Shown here: positions 7,469 to 15,624 of the stretch, one piece after another
Numbering within the stretch: position 1 is the stretch's first letter
Layout of the letters: each line of letters starts with the position of its first letter
IMG/VR virus record: IMGVR_UViG_3300027760_000097
Span: 1 to 21,001 of that record
Strand: one strand, 5' to 3'
Origin: a virus
DNA length: 21,001 nucleotides
Program-made: the position numbers and the translations under genes
Notes under the pieces: generated by a model
Databases searched by the model: none
Told to the model about the DNA's origin: nothing
What the model saw: only the letters and a program-made list of their open reading frames with translations

Positions 7469-7771
7469 TTAGGAAAGGTACGCTCTGCCGCTGAATGCCC
7501 CGGTGAAAGTTATCGTAAGGGACATGGTGTTCGTATAGGCTATTTCACCTTCAACGATTGACCCGCCCGAGTCCTGAACAGTTACGTTTGGATACCAACC
7601 AAGGTTGTGAGTTATGGTCCACACAGCCGAAGATGTTCCCTGAGTATGATGATACGCCACAGAGGGTTGATTTATGCCCCCAACTGTAATTTGGTTTAAG
7701 GTAACCGCAGGCGATGCTGGTGGGGTTACCTGCACAACTACTTGGCCGGCTACTGGAATAAGTCCGCTCAT
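7469..7771 (-). CDS. Small ITHNLG-domain structural protein
   Basis: This 100-residue protein has a Val/Pro-rich N-terminus (GQVVVQVTPPASPAVTLNQ, 9-27), then a compact beta domain starting WTITHNLGWYPNVTVQDSGG (51-70) and ending FSGRAYLS. The same ITHNLG fold motif forms the tip of the 529-residue fibre. Single-domain versions are common in phage genomes between neck and fibre genes, but their function is not established as far as I know. The ATG at 7771 is one base beyond the TAA of the neck-like gene (TAATATG), which argues for re-initiation rather than an independent Shine-Dalgarno. A baseplate or fibre-attachment subunit is plausible. Confidence 0.8.
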   Translation of the reverse strand: MSGLIPVAGQVVVQVTPPASPAVTLNQITVGGINQPSVAYHHTQGTSSAVWTITHNLGWYPNVTVQDSGGSIVEGEIAYTNTMSLTITFTGAFSGRAYLS

Positions 7772-7772
7772 A

Positions 7773-8831
7773 TTAAGCCAATGTCACTTGTTGGGTTACA
7801 AATACTTGCCCGCGAATATAGGTCTGTTCGAAGGTTGCATCTGTTGTACTTGTGGCTTGAAGGTCCCAGAAAGCTCGTGCTGGTAAATACTTAGTAGCCG
7901 ATGGGGCCATCGTCAAACGAATACGGCCGTTAGCCGCGTCAATTTTAGTAATGTCAAAAGTCGCATAAAGTGCAGGAGCATTTGGATAGGTTCTAATTTG
8001 AGCTTTAAAAGTAAGAGCTGTGACATCAAATGGGAAGTCAAATTCGCCAGACCATGAATCTCCCTGATAAAGGGTGATGTCATAAACACCTGCGTAGGTA
8101 GGTATTGGCTTACGACCTTTGAGGTCGTTTTGAATATATACGCGCTCTGGTCTACGAGAGTCATCAATCTCTTGAGCCAAGTACATAGGGACGAGCTTGT
8201 TAGTAAGGCGAGAAACACGGCGAAGTGTTCCCATCTCAATACGCCATAGTCCGATGTTAAGTGCAGAGGAAAGCTGCTTGTACTGGTCAGTTCTAGATTG
8301 AATCATTTGTACAAGCTGGCGGTATCTGTCAGAACGCGGAATCATAACCCCGTCTGGTGAAGATATATTAATATCAAATGCAGAGTCTGTAGCAAGAGCC
8401 CATAGAGCTTCAATTGTTGACAGAATTGCTAATGGGTACTCTTCAACTGGTGGAATCATGGCAATTGTCATCTGGCTTCCGTAGCCATCTGTTCTTTCAA
8501 AAGTGTGCTGTTCAACCGCAGTATTAACAAAGCGGGTTATATCTGTGTCTGTAAAGTATCGGTAATGAGTTCCGACTACTGAGATTGCAGCGTTATTGGC
8601 TGGGGCAGTTACAAATGTAACAATGCCTAAATCTTGTTGAATCGTGTATCCGGCTGGGGTAGCTACTGGGCTACCAGCTACTGTAACTAAAAGAGTTGTG
8701 TTTTCAACAGGCTTCTTTTTTAAGTCAAAAATTTTAGTAGTTCCGTCGCCTGTTGCGGTGTAGGTAAACTGAGTTGGCATGTCGCCTAGCTCAAGCCTTA
8801 CTCTAGACACTAGGTCTGCTAATACAGCCAC
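7773..8831 (-). CDS. Neck/head-tail adaptor-like protein with C-terminal beta domain
   Basis: This 352-residue protein looks like a fusion. Residues 1-~235 begin with a helix typical of head-tail adaptors (LADLVSRVRLELGD). They then hold a beta insert with GDGTTKIFDLKKKPV (28-42), and helices rich in Tyr, Gln and Arg (FVNTAVEQHTFER, RYRQLVQMIQSRTDQYKQL). Residues ~249-352 form a beta domain starting DITLYQGDSWSGEFDF, a type (xYxGDxxxxxF...KAQIR) seen as a separate protein or terminal domain in many phages. GTG at 8831 is the start, with AGGAGTGG at about 7 bases. It lies between the capsid genes and fibres, after a terminator-like hairpin, which fits a connector or tail-initiating role. The exact neck class is not certain. 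Confidence 0.7.
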   Translation of the reverse strand: MAVLADLVSRVRLELGDMPTQFTYTATGDGTTKIFDLKKKPVENTTLLVTVAGSPVATPAGYTIQQDLGIVTFVTAPANNAAISVVGTHYRYFTDTDITRFVNTAVEQHTFERTDGYGSQMTIAMIPPVEEYPLAILSTIEALWALATDSAFDINISSPDGVMIPRSDRYRQLVQMIQSRTDQYKQLSSALNIGLWRIEMGTLRRVSRLTNKLVPMYLAQEIDDSRRPERVYIQNDLKGRKPIPTYAGVYDITLYQGDSWSGEFDFPFDVTALTFKAQIRTYPNAPALYATFDITKIDAANGRIRLTMAPSATKYLPARAFWDLQATSTTDATFEQTYIRGQVFVTQQVTLA

Positions 8832-8889
8832 TAACCACTCCTAACGTAACTAATCTAATGGTAGCGGTTACGGCCAAAAAAACTTGATA

Positions 8890-8923
8890 AACGAAACAGC
8901 GGGGGGAAGACCGCTGCTTCGTT
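8890..8923 (-). terminator. Hairpin, probable terminator after capsid genes
   Basis: AACGAA-a-CAGCGG (8890-8902) pairs with CCGCTG-c-TTCGTT (8911-8923), 12 pairs with one mismatch. On the minus strand it follows the stop at 8930 and is followed, after a gap of about 7 bases, by seven T (8882-8876). The separated T-run makes termination plausible but perhaps incomplete. The next gene starts only 59 bases beyond. Confidence 0.6.
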
Positions 8924-8929
8924 AATCAA

Positions 8930-9295
8930 TTAAATATTGGCTGCTAAGTAGCCTTTTTCTTTTAAGTGTTCAGCTACTGAACGTGTAACTTCGTACTTTT
9001 GACCTGGCTTAAAGTTAAAGTTGTTTCCAGCTCCAAGGGTCATGTTTTCAATATTTTCTACAACACGAATAATTACTGTGTCATCTTGCTTACCTACCCG
9101 GTCTACTGTGTCAACAATAACTGTTTGACGGTCAGGCTTGGTAGCGTCAATAACTTGTGTTTCTGCTTGAATAGCAGCAGTTGCTGTTGCTAGTGACATT
9201 TCTTCAGCTCTCTTAGCTGTTTCATCTGAGAACTGGTCTGCTAGCTCATCACGGCTACGGCCTGTGACGTCTGTTGGTGATTTCTTTGTTGCCAT
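8930..9295 (-). CDS. Small capsid-linked protein, function unknown
   Basis: The best start is the ATG at 9295 (MATKKSPTDVTGRSRDELAD), preceded by GGAGG at about 6 bases; an in-frame ATG at 9346 would place the start inside a hairpin and has no Shine-Dalgarno. The 121-residue protein has a polar N-terminal third, an Ala/Thr/Gln-rich helix, a central beta segment (TVIVDTVDRV...DDTVIIRVVENIENM) and a C-terminal FKPGQKYEVTRSVAEHLKEKGYL. The 'xPGxxxxVxxxVAxHLxxKGxL' ending is familiar from small phage proteins encoded just after the major capsid gene. A decoration or head-completion role is possible but not shown. Confidence 0.8.
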   Translation of the reverse strand: MATKKSPTDVTGRSRDELADQFSDETAKRAEEMSLATATAAIQAETQVIDATKPDRQTVIVDTVDRVGKQDDTVIIRVVENIENMTLGAGNNFNFKPGQKYEVTRSVAEHLKEKGYLAANI

Positions 9296-9331
9296 TTGTA
9301 TCCTCCGGGTTAGTGAATGAGTTTGTGTTGA

Positions 9332-9357
9332 GGCGGGGAGTTTCAAGGCTCCCCGCC
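9332..9357 (-). other. GC-rich intergenic hairpin downstream of capsid gene
   Basis: GGCGGGGAG (9332-9340) pairs perfectly with CTCCCCGCC (9349-9357). There is no T-run on either side, so it is not a standard intrinsic terminator. It lies 26 bases after the major capsid stop and may block 3' decay of the abundant capsid mRNA or act as a processing site. Confidence 0.6.
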
Positions 9358-9382
9358 CAACATTTAAGCTATTAAATTGTGA

Positions 9383-10453
9383 TTAGTTGGTTTCTGCAAT
9401 AACTACAGCCTGGTCAGTGATTAGACCAAGTCCGAAGATTGAGTACCAAGCAAGTGCGTGCTCACGACCGAAGTCTAGAATACCGCCATCGCGGAGTTCT
9501 ACTGGAAGTGAGATTGCGTGACCGAATGCGTTATCTCCGATGAAGATAGATGCATAGCGGTCTGAACCACCATTACCTGTCTTTGTAGCAGGTGTGATGT
9601 ATCCACCACCAGCAGTAACTGTTGGGTTAGCAACTGTTGTGTCTGTTGTGTATGAAGTACCAGCACCACCAGCAACCTTTAGGACCTGTGTGGTTTCGAT
9701 GAATACGCAGTCGTACAAACGACCGATTTCACCGAGCATGAAGTTACCAGGTGCTGCGTACTTGGTTACTTCGATGAATTCCGGATTGTCACGTAGCTTA
9801 CGTGACTGGTGTGGGTGAACGAAAGCAACATATGTCTCACCAAGGCGAGGGATGTTCTTTGTTGCTAGGCTCTCTACTGCATCCTTCACAGTGTGAGGTG
9901 TCATGTAGTAAGTGCCTGTCATAGCAGCACGGTTTGCTGCGGTTGTTCCGTCAGCGTACCAAGCATTAACTGCTGTCTGGCCTGAGCGGTCTTCACCGTA
10001 GATTACTGATGTTGCTGCATAGAGTGTGTCGCGTGACAACTGGTCAAGATAGATTGCCATGTTACGACCAAGAAGACGTGAGGCTGAAGCCATTACGTCA
10101 TCGAATGAAGCGTTCAATAGAAGCTCAGATACAGCAAGAGCATAACCATGCTCAGTTACTGTGATTGAGAACTGTTGCGCTGTAAGAGCGTTTGTCTGCA
10201 TACGTACACCTTCGACAAGTGCTGAAGCAAAGCCGAGGTTGTTGTAACGCATGAAGTTGATTTGAAGACCAGGTGCAACACCTAGTTCAGTCTTCTTTAC
10301 TGCAAACTGCTCAAAGCGAAGAATAGGCATTGCCTGGAACAAGATTTCCTTGGACCAAATTGTCTGAATCGCTTGAGTTAGCTGTGTATTTGTACCTGAG
10401 TACGCTGTAGGTGCTGCGGCAAGATTGCCGGTACCCGTAATGCTTGATGCCAT
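9383..10453 (-). CDS. Major capsid protein, N4-gp56 type
   Basis: This 356-residue protein matches the N4-gp56 family of HK97-fold capsid proteins. The indicators are ALVEGVRMQTNALTAQQF (78-95) followed by TEHGYALAVSELLL (100-113), the long spine-helix region with LGRNMAIYLDQLSRDTLYAA (128-147), and FVHPHQSRKLRDNPEF (211-226) leading to GEIGRLYDCVFIETT (241-255), the hallmark of the family. No protease is encoded nearby and the N-terminus is short, so maturation cleavage is not evident. ATG at 10453 follows AAGGAG at 9 bases. It lies directly after the scaffold gene, the usual order. A strong hairpin follows the gene. Confidence 0.93.
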   Translation of the reverse strand: MASSITGTGNLAAAPTAYSGTNTQLTQAIQTIWSKEILFQAMPILRFEQFAVKKTELGVAPGLQINFMRYNNLGFASALVEGVRMQTNALTAQQFSITVTEHGYALAVSELLLNASFDDVMASASRLLGRNMAIYLDQLSRDTLYAATSVIYGEDRSGQTAVNAWYADGTTAANRAAMTGTYYMTPHTVKDAVESLATKNIPRLGETYVAFVHPHQSRKLRDNPEFIEVTKYAAPGNFMLGEIGRLYDCVFIETTQVLKVAGGAGTSYTTDTTVANPTVTAGGGYITPATKTGNGGSDRYASIFIGDNAFGHAISLPVELRDGGILDFGREHALAWYSIFGLGLITDQAVVIAETN

Positions 10454-10491
10454 TTAAATTGACTCCTTGTCAACGGTATTGGATTTTTGGG

Positions 10492-11274
10492 TCATCCGAA
10501 CAGTCCCTTTGTTTTACCCTGAGCACTAGGGCTCAAGAGTCGGCCACGATATTTAGCGTATTCATCCATTGACATTGACGCAATATCTTGCGCCGTTAAG
10601 TTTTTTTGCTCCGAATTGGTATCCAAGGGTCCAGCTCCAGGAGGCAAGGTTGCCCTTGTTCCTGTCATCTCTCGACGTGCATTCTGCATTGCAGATTGCG
10701 CCGACTCGAGAATTCTAGTTGAGCGCTCTTTCAAGCTCTCTATGCTTGCATCAACTTCTTCTATAGTGTTTCCACTAATCAAGTCAACAAGCTCTGGCAT
10801 GATGTTATCACGCTCAGCTTCGAGCTTCTGTGCTCGGTAGGTCTGAAGTTCTGTGTATGCGCGTTCACGTTCTAGAAGTGCAAAAGCAGTTTCACGTTCT
10901 TGCTTCTCATGCTGCAGTTGTTCTTGCCATTCTTTTTCTTTCTTAGCCAGGAGGTCACGAACTTCTAGTTCAGACTCTTCCTTAGCCTTTATTTCCTGAG
11001 CAATACGAGCTTGACGCTCTGATTCTTCAGTTGCAATTCGACTGGCTTCTTCTTCTCGACTGCGCTTCAATACATCAACTTCTTCTTTTAGCTTTTCAAT
11101 CTGAGGATAAAGTTTTTCTTTTTCCTGAGAGCGAACCTTAGCAAGGTCTTCTTCTGTATAAAATTTTGTGTTTTGAATATTAATTGCTGATGCATCAGCA
11201 TCAGACGTGTTAATAGCTGGTAGTACTCCTGCTTCGGCTGCGAAAGCCTCTGCGTTTACTTCTGCAGTATCCAT
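10492..11274 (-). CDS. Capsid scaffolding protein
   Basis: This 260-residue protein is highly charged and helical, with almost no hydrophobic core. Residues ~40-160 are a near-continuous Glu/Lys/Arg/Gln coiled coil, followed by helices at ~170-202. A Gly/Pro hinge (TLPPGAGPLD, 209-218) leads to a basic, compact C-terminus (MSMDEYAKYRGRLLSPSAQGKTKGLFG region, 234-260). This is the general plan of phage scaffold proteins, whose C-terminal helix contacts the capsid shell. Position between portal and major capsid genes supports the call. ATG at 11274 follows AAGGAAG at about 5 bases. There is no protease domain, so scaffold exit rather than self-cleavage is expected. Confidence 0.85.
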   Translation of the reverse strand: MDTAEVNAEAFAAEAGVLPAINTSDADASAINIQNTKFYTEEDLAKVRSQEKEKLYPQIEKLKEEVDVLKRSREEEASRIATEESERQARIAQEIKAKEESELEVRDLLAKKEKEWQEQLQHEKQERETAFALLERERAYTELQTYRAQKLEAERDNIMPELVDLISGNTIEEVDASIESLKERSTRILESAQSAMQNARREMTGTRATLPPGAGPLDTNSEQKNLTAQDIASMSMDEYAKYRGRLLSPSAQGKTKGLFG

Positions 11275-11389
11275 TTTTACTTCCTTTTATCCTAGGGGTC
11301 GTTTTCCAATTTAATAACACATATGACCAAACGTTGTCTTTCAGTAAACAATTTTTGCTTGTTTAGGCAGACTTGTCAGGCTAAACTAC
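11275..11389 (-). other. 115-bp portal-scaffold intergenic region
   Basis: There is no ORF of useful length. On the minus strand CTGACA followed after 17 bases by AAAAAT is a possible but weak promoter for scaffold and capsid. No hairpin with a T-run was seen. Confidence 0.35.
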
Positions 11390-13111
11390 TTACTTTTCAT
11401 ACTCTTCCGGCACTCTCCGTTGTGGGATTTTTGTACCGTAAGCTTCTGTTACAAGGCGCTGTCGTATTCCTTGCTCGCCCATCTGTGCAAACATTTGAGC
11501 CTCGTCAAGGATAGGGCTAGGCGCTCCAGGATTTCCTGGCATAGGTTGACCTTCTGGACCTTGCATTGGTTGAGGTGGCGCACCATCTGGGCCCGGAAGC
11601 ATTCCAGTTAATTGAGCAATTTCTTGCTGAATCTGACCCTTAACAAGGTTAAGAGCTCCATCGGCCTTAGCGTCATCAATAAGTTCTTGACGAATTTCCA
11701 TAAGTTTTTCATCAGGGAATTCTTCGCCTAGTGAACGAAGTGCGCCTTCCTTAGACTCTAGGCCAAGAGAAAGCATTGTTTGAACTTCGTTAAGCGCAAT
11801 TAGCTTGTCAAGCGGTAGCGGAGGCGGGAAGTGTACATATGAGCGGAAGCTGATTGGGTCGTTCAAATCTAAGACTTCAACTTGTCCCTCTTTAAGAGGA
11901 GCAAAACGTGTACCAGGATTAGCCGCCATACTTTCAGGCTCTTTAACCGCAAGGCTGATAAGAATAAGTTCGTTTACGCGCTCTAGCCCGTGTGCGTATT
12001 GAATGACTTTTTGGTGATAACGGTTCATCAAAGGCTGGAACATAATTGCTAGTGCTACACCTGAGGTGTTAGATACAGGCATTGCCTGACCAAGAGCAGT
12101 TTCAGGAACACCAGTCATCTCGTGCATTGACTTTTTCATCATTGCAAGGAAGTCCATAGCACCCTTAAGGCCCTGTGCTCCACCTTCAAGGTTTTCTACA
12201 CGAGCATCCTTGGGTAGTCCGCCCCATACTTTATTAGCGCCCTTTTCTAATTGCGACGCTTTAGCACCGATAATAACCGTAACTGGCGCTGCGTGGTAGT
12301 TAACGATGTCGGCAATATCTGTAGCCGTTTCATTATACGTACGGTTAATTGGAATAATGTCATTGCAATCAGATAGGCCCCAAGGGCTACCAGAAATGCG
12401 GACATTAGGAATATGAATAATGGGAATAACACCAAGCGGGTTAGGGCGAGAGTCAATGAGTTCATCGTTAATGTACTCCTCAATAGCGTCATCAGTTAAA
12501 ATTTCTGTGTAAGTAAACACTTGACGTGTTCCTTCAAGCGATGTACCCCAAAAACGATACTTAAGCTTAAAACGAATTAAACGTTCACGGTCGTGAGGGT
12601 GAAATTCTGGAAACGCAAATGATGAGTTAAGAGGCAAGATACGAACACGGCCTGGGTGAACTCGACCAGCTGGGTCTTGATAAGCCTCTTCGTAAGCAAC
12701 TTTAATAAAGCAATCGCCTGAGACTCCGCCCTGCTGTCCCATTTCCCAAAGTACTGTTGCTTTGTTGTTATCTACTTCCCAAACTCTTTCTAGCAAGTCA
12801 GGAACGATAGCCTCTGTCTGCTTAGGGCTACGGAATTGGACGCCCTTACCAAATGTAAAGTTAAGAATAAAGTCTGTAAAAGCACGGTAGTAGTTAAGAA
12901 CCATCTGTGATTCGCCTACTTGACGGCGGTATGAATAATGATGACCAAGATACATGGCCCAGTTAAGTGAATAACGGTTTAAACGAGGGCCGTGAACTTC
13001 AAATTCTTCATCCGCTAGTTCTACAAGACCTAGTGGAGAAATAGAAATAGTTAAGTCAGAAGACGCAGCTCTATACGATGGAGGTGAGAAATCTAGACCG
13101 CTACCACTCAC
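11390..13111 (-). CDS. Portal protein
   Basis: This 573-residue protein has the size and features of an SPP1 gp6-like portal, the dodecameric ring through which DNA enters the head. The N-terminal wing includes YYRAFTDFILNFTFGKGVQF. The segment GQQGGVSGDCFIKVAY marks the start of the core. PNPLGVIPIIHIPN and WGLSDCNDIIPINRTYNE precede the stem helices. MHEMTGVPETALGQAMPVSNTSGVALAI is the characteristic stem/tunnel-loop part. Residues ~505-532 form a Pro/Gly/Gln-rich linker before a final helix. GTG at 13111 is preceded by AGAGGAA at about 8 bases. A promoter-like palindromic element lies 45-64 bases upstream, so portal may have its own transcript. Confidence 0.92.
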   Translation of the reverse strand: MSGSGLDFSPPSYRAASSDLTISISPLGLVELADEEFEVHGPRLNRYSLNWAMYLGHHYSYRRQVGESQMVLNYYRAFTDFILNFTFGKGVQFRSPKQTEAIVPDLLERVWEVDNNKATVLWEMGQQGGVSGDCFIKVAYEEAYQDPAGRVHPGRVRILPLNSSFAFPEFHPHDRERLIRFKLKYRFWGTSLEGTRQVFTYTEILTDDAIEEYINDELIDSRPNPLGVIPIIHIPNVRISGSPWGLSDCNDIIPINRTYNETATDIADIVNYHAAPVTVIIGAKASQLEKGANKVWGGLPKDARVENLEGGAQGLKGAMDFLAMMKKSMHEMTGVPETALGQAMPVSNTSGVALAIMFQPLMNRYHQKVIQYAHGLERVNELILISLAVKEPESMAANPGTRFAPLKEGQVEVLDLNDPISFRSYVHFPPPLPLDKLIALNEVQTMLSLGLESKEGALRSLGEEFPDEKLMEIRQELIDDAKADGALNLVKGQIQQEIAQLTGMLPGPDGAPPQPMQGPEGQPMPGNPGAPSPILDEAQMFAQMGEQGIRQRLVTEAYGTKIPQRRVPEEYEK

Positions 13112-13142
13112 CGATAATTCCTCTCGTTAAACTCACAACTAA

Positions 13143-13173
13143 ATACTAGCATTAATATCGACATGTCGCTTTA
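13143..13173 (-). promoter_or_regulatory. Palindromic promoter element, portal copy
   Basis: CGACATGTCG (13159-13168) is a perfect 10-bp palindrome. On the minus strand a -10-like TAGTAT (13148-13143) follows at the same spacing as in the terL copy. The two 31-bp elements match at 24 positions, including an unbroken 11-base core. A start about 25 bases before the portal GTG is predicted. The outer edge contains the TAA of the upstream gene. Confidence 0.6.
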
Positions 13174-13482
13174 ACGCTTAAAGGATTCGCCCTTAATAAC
13201 TCCGTGACCAACAGGCTTAGTTACTTTTTGCTTTTGTTCTTTTTCTTCTTTGTCTCTTTTTTCCTGTACGTAATCTCTATTACGTGGGTCAATATCTTTT
13301 TTAGAATCTACAAATTTTCCGCCCATTTGCACATACTTAGTGTGCACCCAGTGAGCAGCGGCTGGTGAAGGATACTTAGGAAAACGTGACTTAGCCTGAA
13401 CAGTAACTGTATTCCAGAGGCGTGGATTAGCAGGTAACTGCTTTGGAGCATTAGTTACGGAACGACCAGAAATAAGTGCCAT
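13171..13482 (-). CDS. Hypothetical protein between terL and portal
   Basis: This 103-residue protein is basic, especially at its C-terminus (DKEEKEQKQKVTKPVGHG, ~76-93). The central part FPKYPSPAAAHWVHTKYVQMGGKFV (34-58) looks like a short conserved helical motif and may be its folded portion. No domain is recognised. ATG at 13482 follows AAGGATT at about 5 bases. A hairpin with a weak T-run ends 19 bases upstream. Its stop is embedded in the promoter-like element of portal. A packaging or head-assembly role would fit its location but is unproven. Confidence 0.75.
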   Translation of the reverse strand: MALISGRSVTNAPKQLPANPRLWNTVTVQAKSRFPKYPSPAAAHWVHTKYVQMGGKFVDSKKDIDPRNRDYVQEKRDKEEKEQKQKVTKPVGHGVIKGESFKR

Positions 13483-13500
13483 AGTTAATCCTTAGAAAAG

Positions 13501-13531
13501 CCCCACCAGTCCCGTTGCCAGGACGGTGGGG
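13501..13531 (-). terminator. GC-rich hairpin with weak T-run
   Basis: CCCCACC-a-GTCC (13501-13512) pairs with GGAC-GGTGGGG (13521-13531), with an 8-base loop and one bulged base. On the minus strand it follows the 132-residue gene and is followed by CTTTTCTAAGG, so T-run and Shine-Dalgarno are nearly fused. It could be a partial terminator or an mRNA-stability element. Confidence 0.55.
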
Positions 13532-13545
13532 AGCTACTTCTTTTA

Positions 13546-13944
13546 CTAGTCCTGCACTACTGAAGGGTTAAGGCGCTGTTGGTGTGAGCCATTGCGGAAT
13601 ACTTCCTCAATAACATTTGAACCGTAATCGCCAAAGCCAGCAGAAGCAAACTCTTGAAGAGTATTTGGCGCTTCTACCCATGCTGCAGAACCTACGTGAG
13701 CACGCTCACGCATTGTTTCTTCAGCTGGCTTAGTGTGAACTGCTGCATTTCGATTTGTACGGCCTGCTGCAGGGATATAGCCCTGTGCAGCTCCGTTTGA
13801 AAATTCTTGCGGAACATCTGTGTCAGTTGCAATTCCCTCTTCAAAGCGAAGTGGTCCGCGCTGTCCTGGCACTGCGCCAGCCATCTTGCGGTCGTAAACT
13901 GAACCTGGACGTTCTGGGAAGCTTGGTGCTGGTGAGATTGTCAT
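13546..13944 (-). CDS. Hypothetical head-region protein
   Basis: This 132-residue protein has a polar, low-complexity look with many Pro, Gly, Ala, Asn and Arg, and little predicted secondary structure until the second half (RERAHVGSAAWVEAPNTLQEFASAGFGDYG, 79-108). The opening MTISPAPSFPERPGSVYDRKMAG and an RGPLRFEEG motif are visible. No domain is recognised. ATG at 13944 follows AAGGAG at about 8 bases. It directly follows terL in the same direction and ends just before a strong hairpin. A virion-associated minor protein or packaging accessory is plausible from position only. Confidence 0.75.
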   Translation of the reverse strand: MTISPAPSFPERPGSVYDRKMAGAVPGQRGPLRFEEGIATDTDVPQEFSNGAAQGYIPAAGRTNRNAAVHTKPAEETMRERAHVGSAAWVEAPNTLQEFASAGFGDYGSNVIEEVFRNGSHQQRLNPSVVQD

Positions 13945-14024
13945 AGTTATAACTCCTTGTAAAGGTTGAGGCCTCAGGTAAAAGTGTGCTACTTATTTAA
14001 GGTAAATACTGCCTAAAGTAATAA

Positions 14025-15596
14025 TTATCTATAAAAAGGTGAAGAAGATACTTCTACCGAAGGCATAGTTAAATCCATAGTTAAACAGACAGCAATGGCC
14101 AAACTATCCGCGTAGTCATCGTGGGCGTGAGCTTCAGCGGGTGCGTGAGCTAAGAAGTTTGGGCCTTGGAACTTTGTCTCAAGGTCGGTCATCTGCTGGT
14201 AAAAACGCTTCCAAGTTCTAAGGCGTCTGGTCTTAGCGTGTGCAGGCCAACCAACCATGCGACGGTCAATCAAGGCCTTAAGGTGCTTCCAGCGTTTAGA
14301 CTGCTCTTGTTGACTACTGCCTATCGAATGAACCTCTGCTCCTGGAAGTAAAAGCTTAAGGCGTTGGGCTACCGCATCACCGACTCCGTTAGCATCTACA
14401 CCTACCGCTAAAACATCGTAAGAGCCAAGAAAGTTTACAATTTGGAAATACTGGTCTTCCCAGTCATCACCCTGAATTTCTAACCAGTTAAGTACTCGGT
14501 GGTCGTAGTAACCAAACTCATCTGGCCTATCCCAATCAACCCACACAACAGTTACAACTGTTGAGTCCATCTTACGTGCGGGGTCAATCCCAACAACAAC
14601 TGGAGTTCTGTGCCATGCCCTAACAGTTTCTTGAGATGTATCGCCAAGCTCATCCATAATTGTGGAGGTAACGAACATTCCGCGTTCTAGTAGCCACTTG
14701 CAGTTGTATGACATCTGGAACTCATCAGAATCTTCGCCAACACGAAGCATTTCTTTTTTAATGAACTTACCGTAGTTAAGGTTTACCTTAGCTACATCTT
14801 TGTAGTCCCATTGGAAGTGGTTCTGTCTTGAAGCTCTGCCTGTCTGTCTACGCTTGTTTAGTTGAATAGAGCGATAAAAGTTATTCTTGTGCGTAGTTGG
14901 CGTGCCTGTCTTTACCATCGTCCCTGAGTAATACGCAAGCATAGGAGAAATTGATTTAGAGACTACAAAGTCATCTGCTTCTTGGCACTCGTCAATAACA
15001 ATAAGGTGAAAAGATTTAGATTCAATCTTTGCGCGTGGGTTAGCGGTCATCATCATTAGGCTACTGCCTGAGTTCTTAAGCTTAATTTGGCGTGTCACAC
15101 CTGGGACTTTGCCAAGGGAGTCATCAATCTCTGGGTCGCCTAAAATCTCTAACGCACGCTCAGAAGTTAAACGGTTTACCGTACGACCAAAAAGAGTTTC
15201 AACCTGACCTTCTACTGGAGCAAACATTCCAATCCAGATGCCGTCTTTAAACTGACCTAATAAATCTGGGTACATTTTTGCAAGTCTAGGTAGCAACACC
15301 ATTAATGTGGCTACTGTGTTAGCAATTGTTTCTGATTTTCCTGACTGGCGTGCAGCAAGCGCTGTAACTTCTTCACCGTCATTAATGATTACAGACTCAA
15401 TAATGCGACGAGCAAGCGGTAGTTGATATGCGTGTAGCTCGTGCCCCACTAAGGCGTTCATAAACTGGATTGTTTTATCAACCATCTTGCGTACAAATTC
15501 TTTAGAGAGTTCGTCTAACTCTTCTTCCTCTTCTTCAATGAGTTCTTCTTCATCTTCTAAGAGTTCTTCTTCGTCTAAAAATTCTAACTCGCTCAT
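14025..15596 (-). CDS. terL: Terminase large subunit
   Basis: This 523-residue ATPase-nuclease cuts and pumps DNA into the prohead through the portal. Walker A is ARQSGKSET (82-90). Walker B is LIVIDEC (198-204) with catalytic E203. The coupling motif is KTGTPTT near 229-235. The RNase H-like nuclease domain starts VVGIDPARKMDS (334-345), with D338 the likely first metal ligand, then GVDANGVGDAV (399-409) and HDDYADSLAIA (492-502). Residues 3-29 are unusual: 19 of 27 are Asp or Glu. ATG at 15596 follows AAGGAACAT. The leader contains a terminator-like hairpin and a palindromic promoter element. No partner small terminase was recognised nearby. Confidence 0.95.
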   Translation of the reverse strand: MSELEFLDEEELLEDEEELIEEEEEELDELSKEFVRKMVDKTIQFMNALVGHELHAYQLPLARRIIESVIINDGEEVTALAARQSGKSETIANTVATLMVLLPRLAKMYPDLLGQFKDGIWIGMFAPVEGQVETLFGRTVNRLTSERALEILGDPEIDDSLGKVPGVTRQIKLKNSGSSLMMMTANPRAKIESKSFHLIVIDECQEADDFVVSKSISPMLAYYSGTMVKTGTPTTHKNNFYRSIQLNKRRQTGRASRQNHFQWDYKDVAKVNLNYGKFIKKEMLRVGEDSDEFQMSYNCKWLLERGMFVTSTIMDELGDTSQETVRAWHRTPVVVGIDPARKMDSTVVTVVWVDWDRPDEFGYYDHRVLNWLEIQGDDWEDQYFQIVNFLGSYDVLAVGVDANGVGDAVAQRLKLLLPGAEVHSIGSSQQEQSKRWKHLKALIDRRMVGWPAHAKTRRLRTWKRFYQQMTDLETKFQGPNFLAHAPAEAHAHDDYADSLAIAVCLTMDLTMPSVEVSSSPFYR

Positions 15597-15624
15597 ATGT
15601 TCCTTATTCTAATAAAAAACATGA

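Noticed and set aside
9296-9346. Longer N-terminus for the small capsid-linked protein
   Set aside because: The upstream ATG lies in the hairpin and lacks a Shine-Dalgarno, whereas the ATG at 9295 has GGAGG at proper spacing.
13967-13976. TGAGGCCTCA palindrome after terL
   Set aside because: It is an isolated 10-bp palindrome with no loop, T-run or second copy; chance cannot be excluded.
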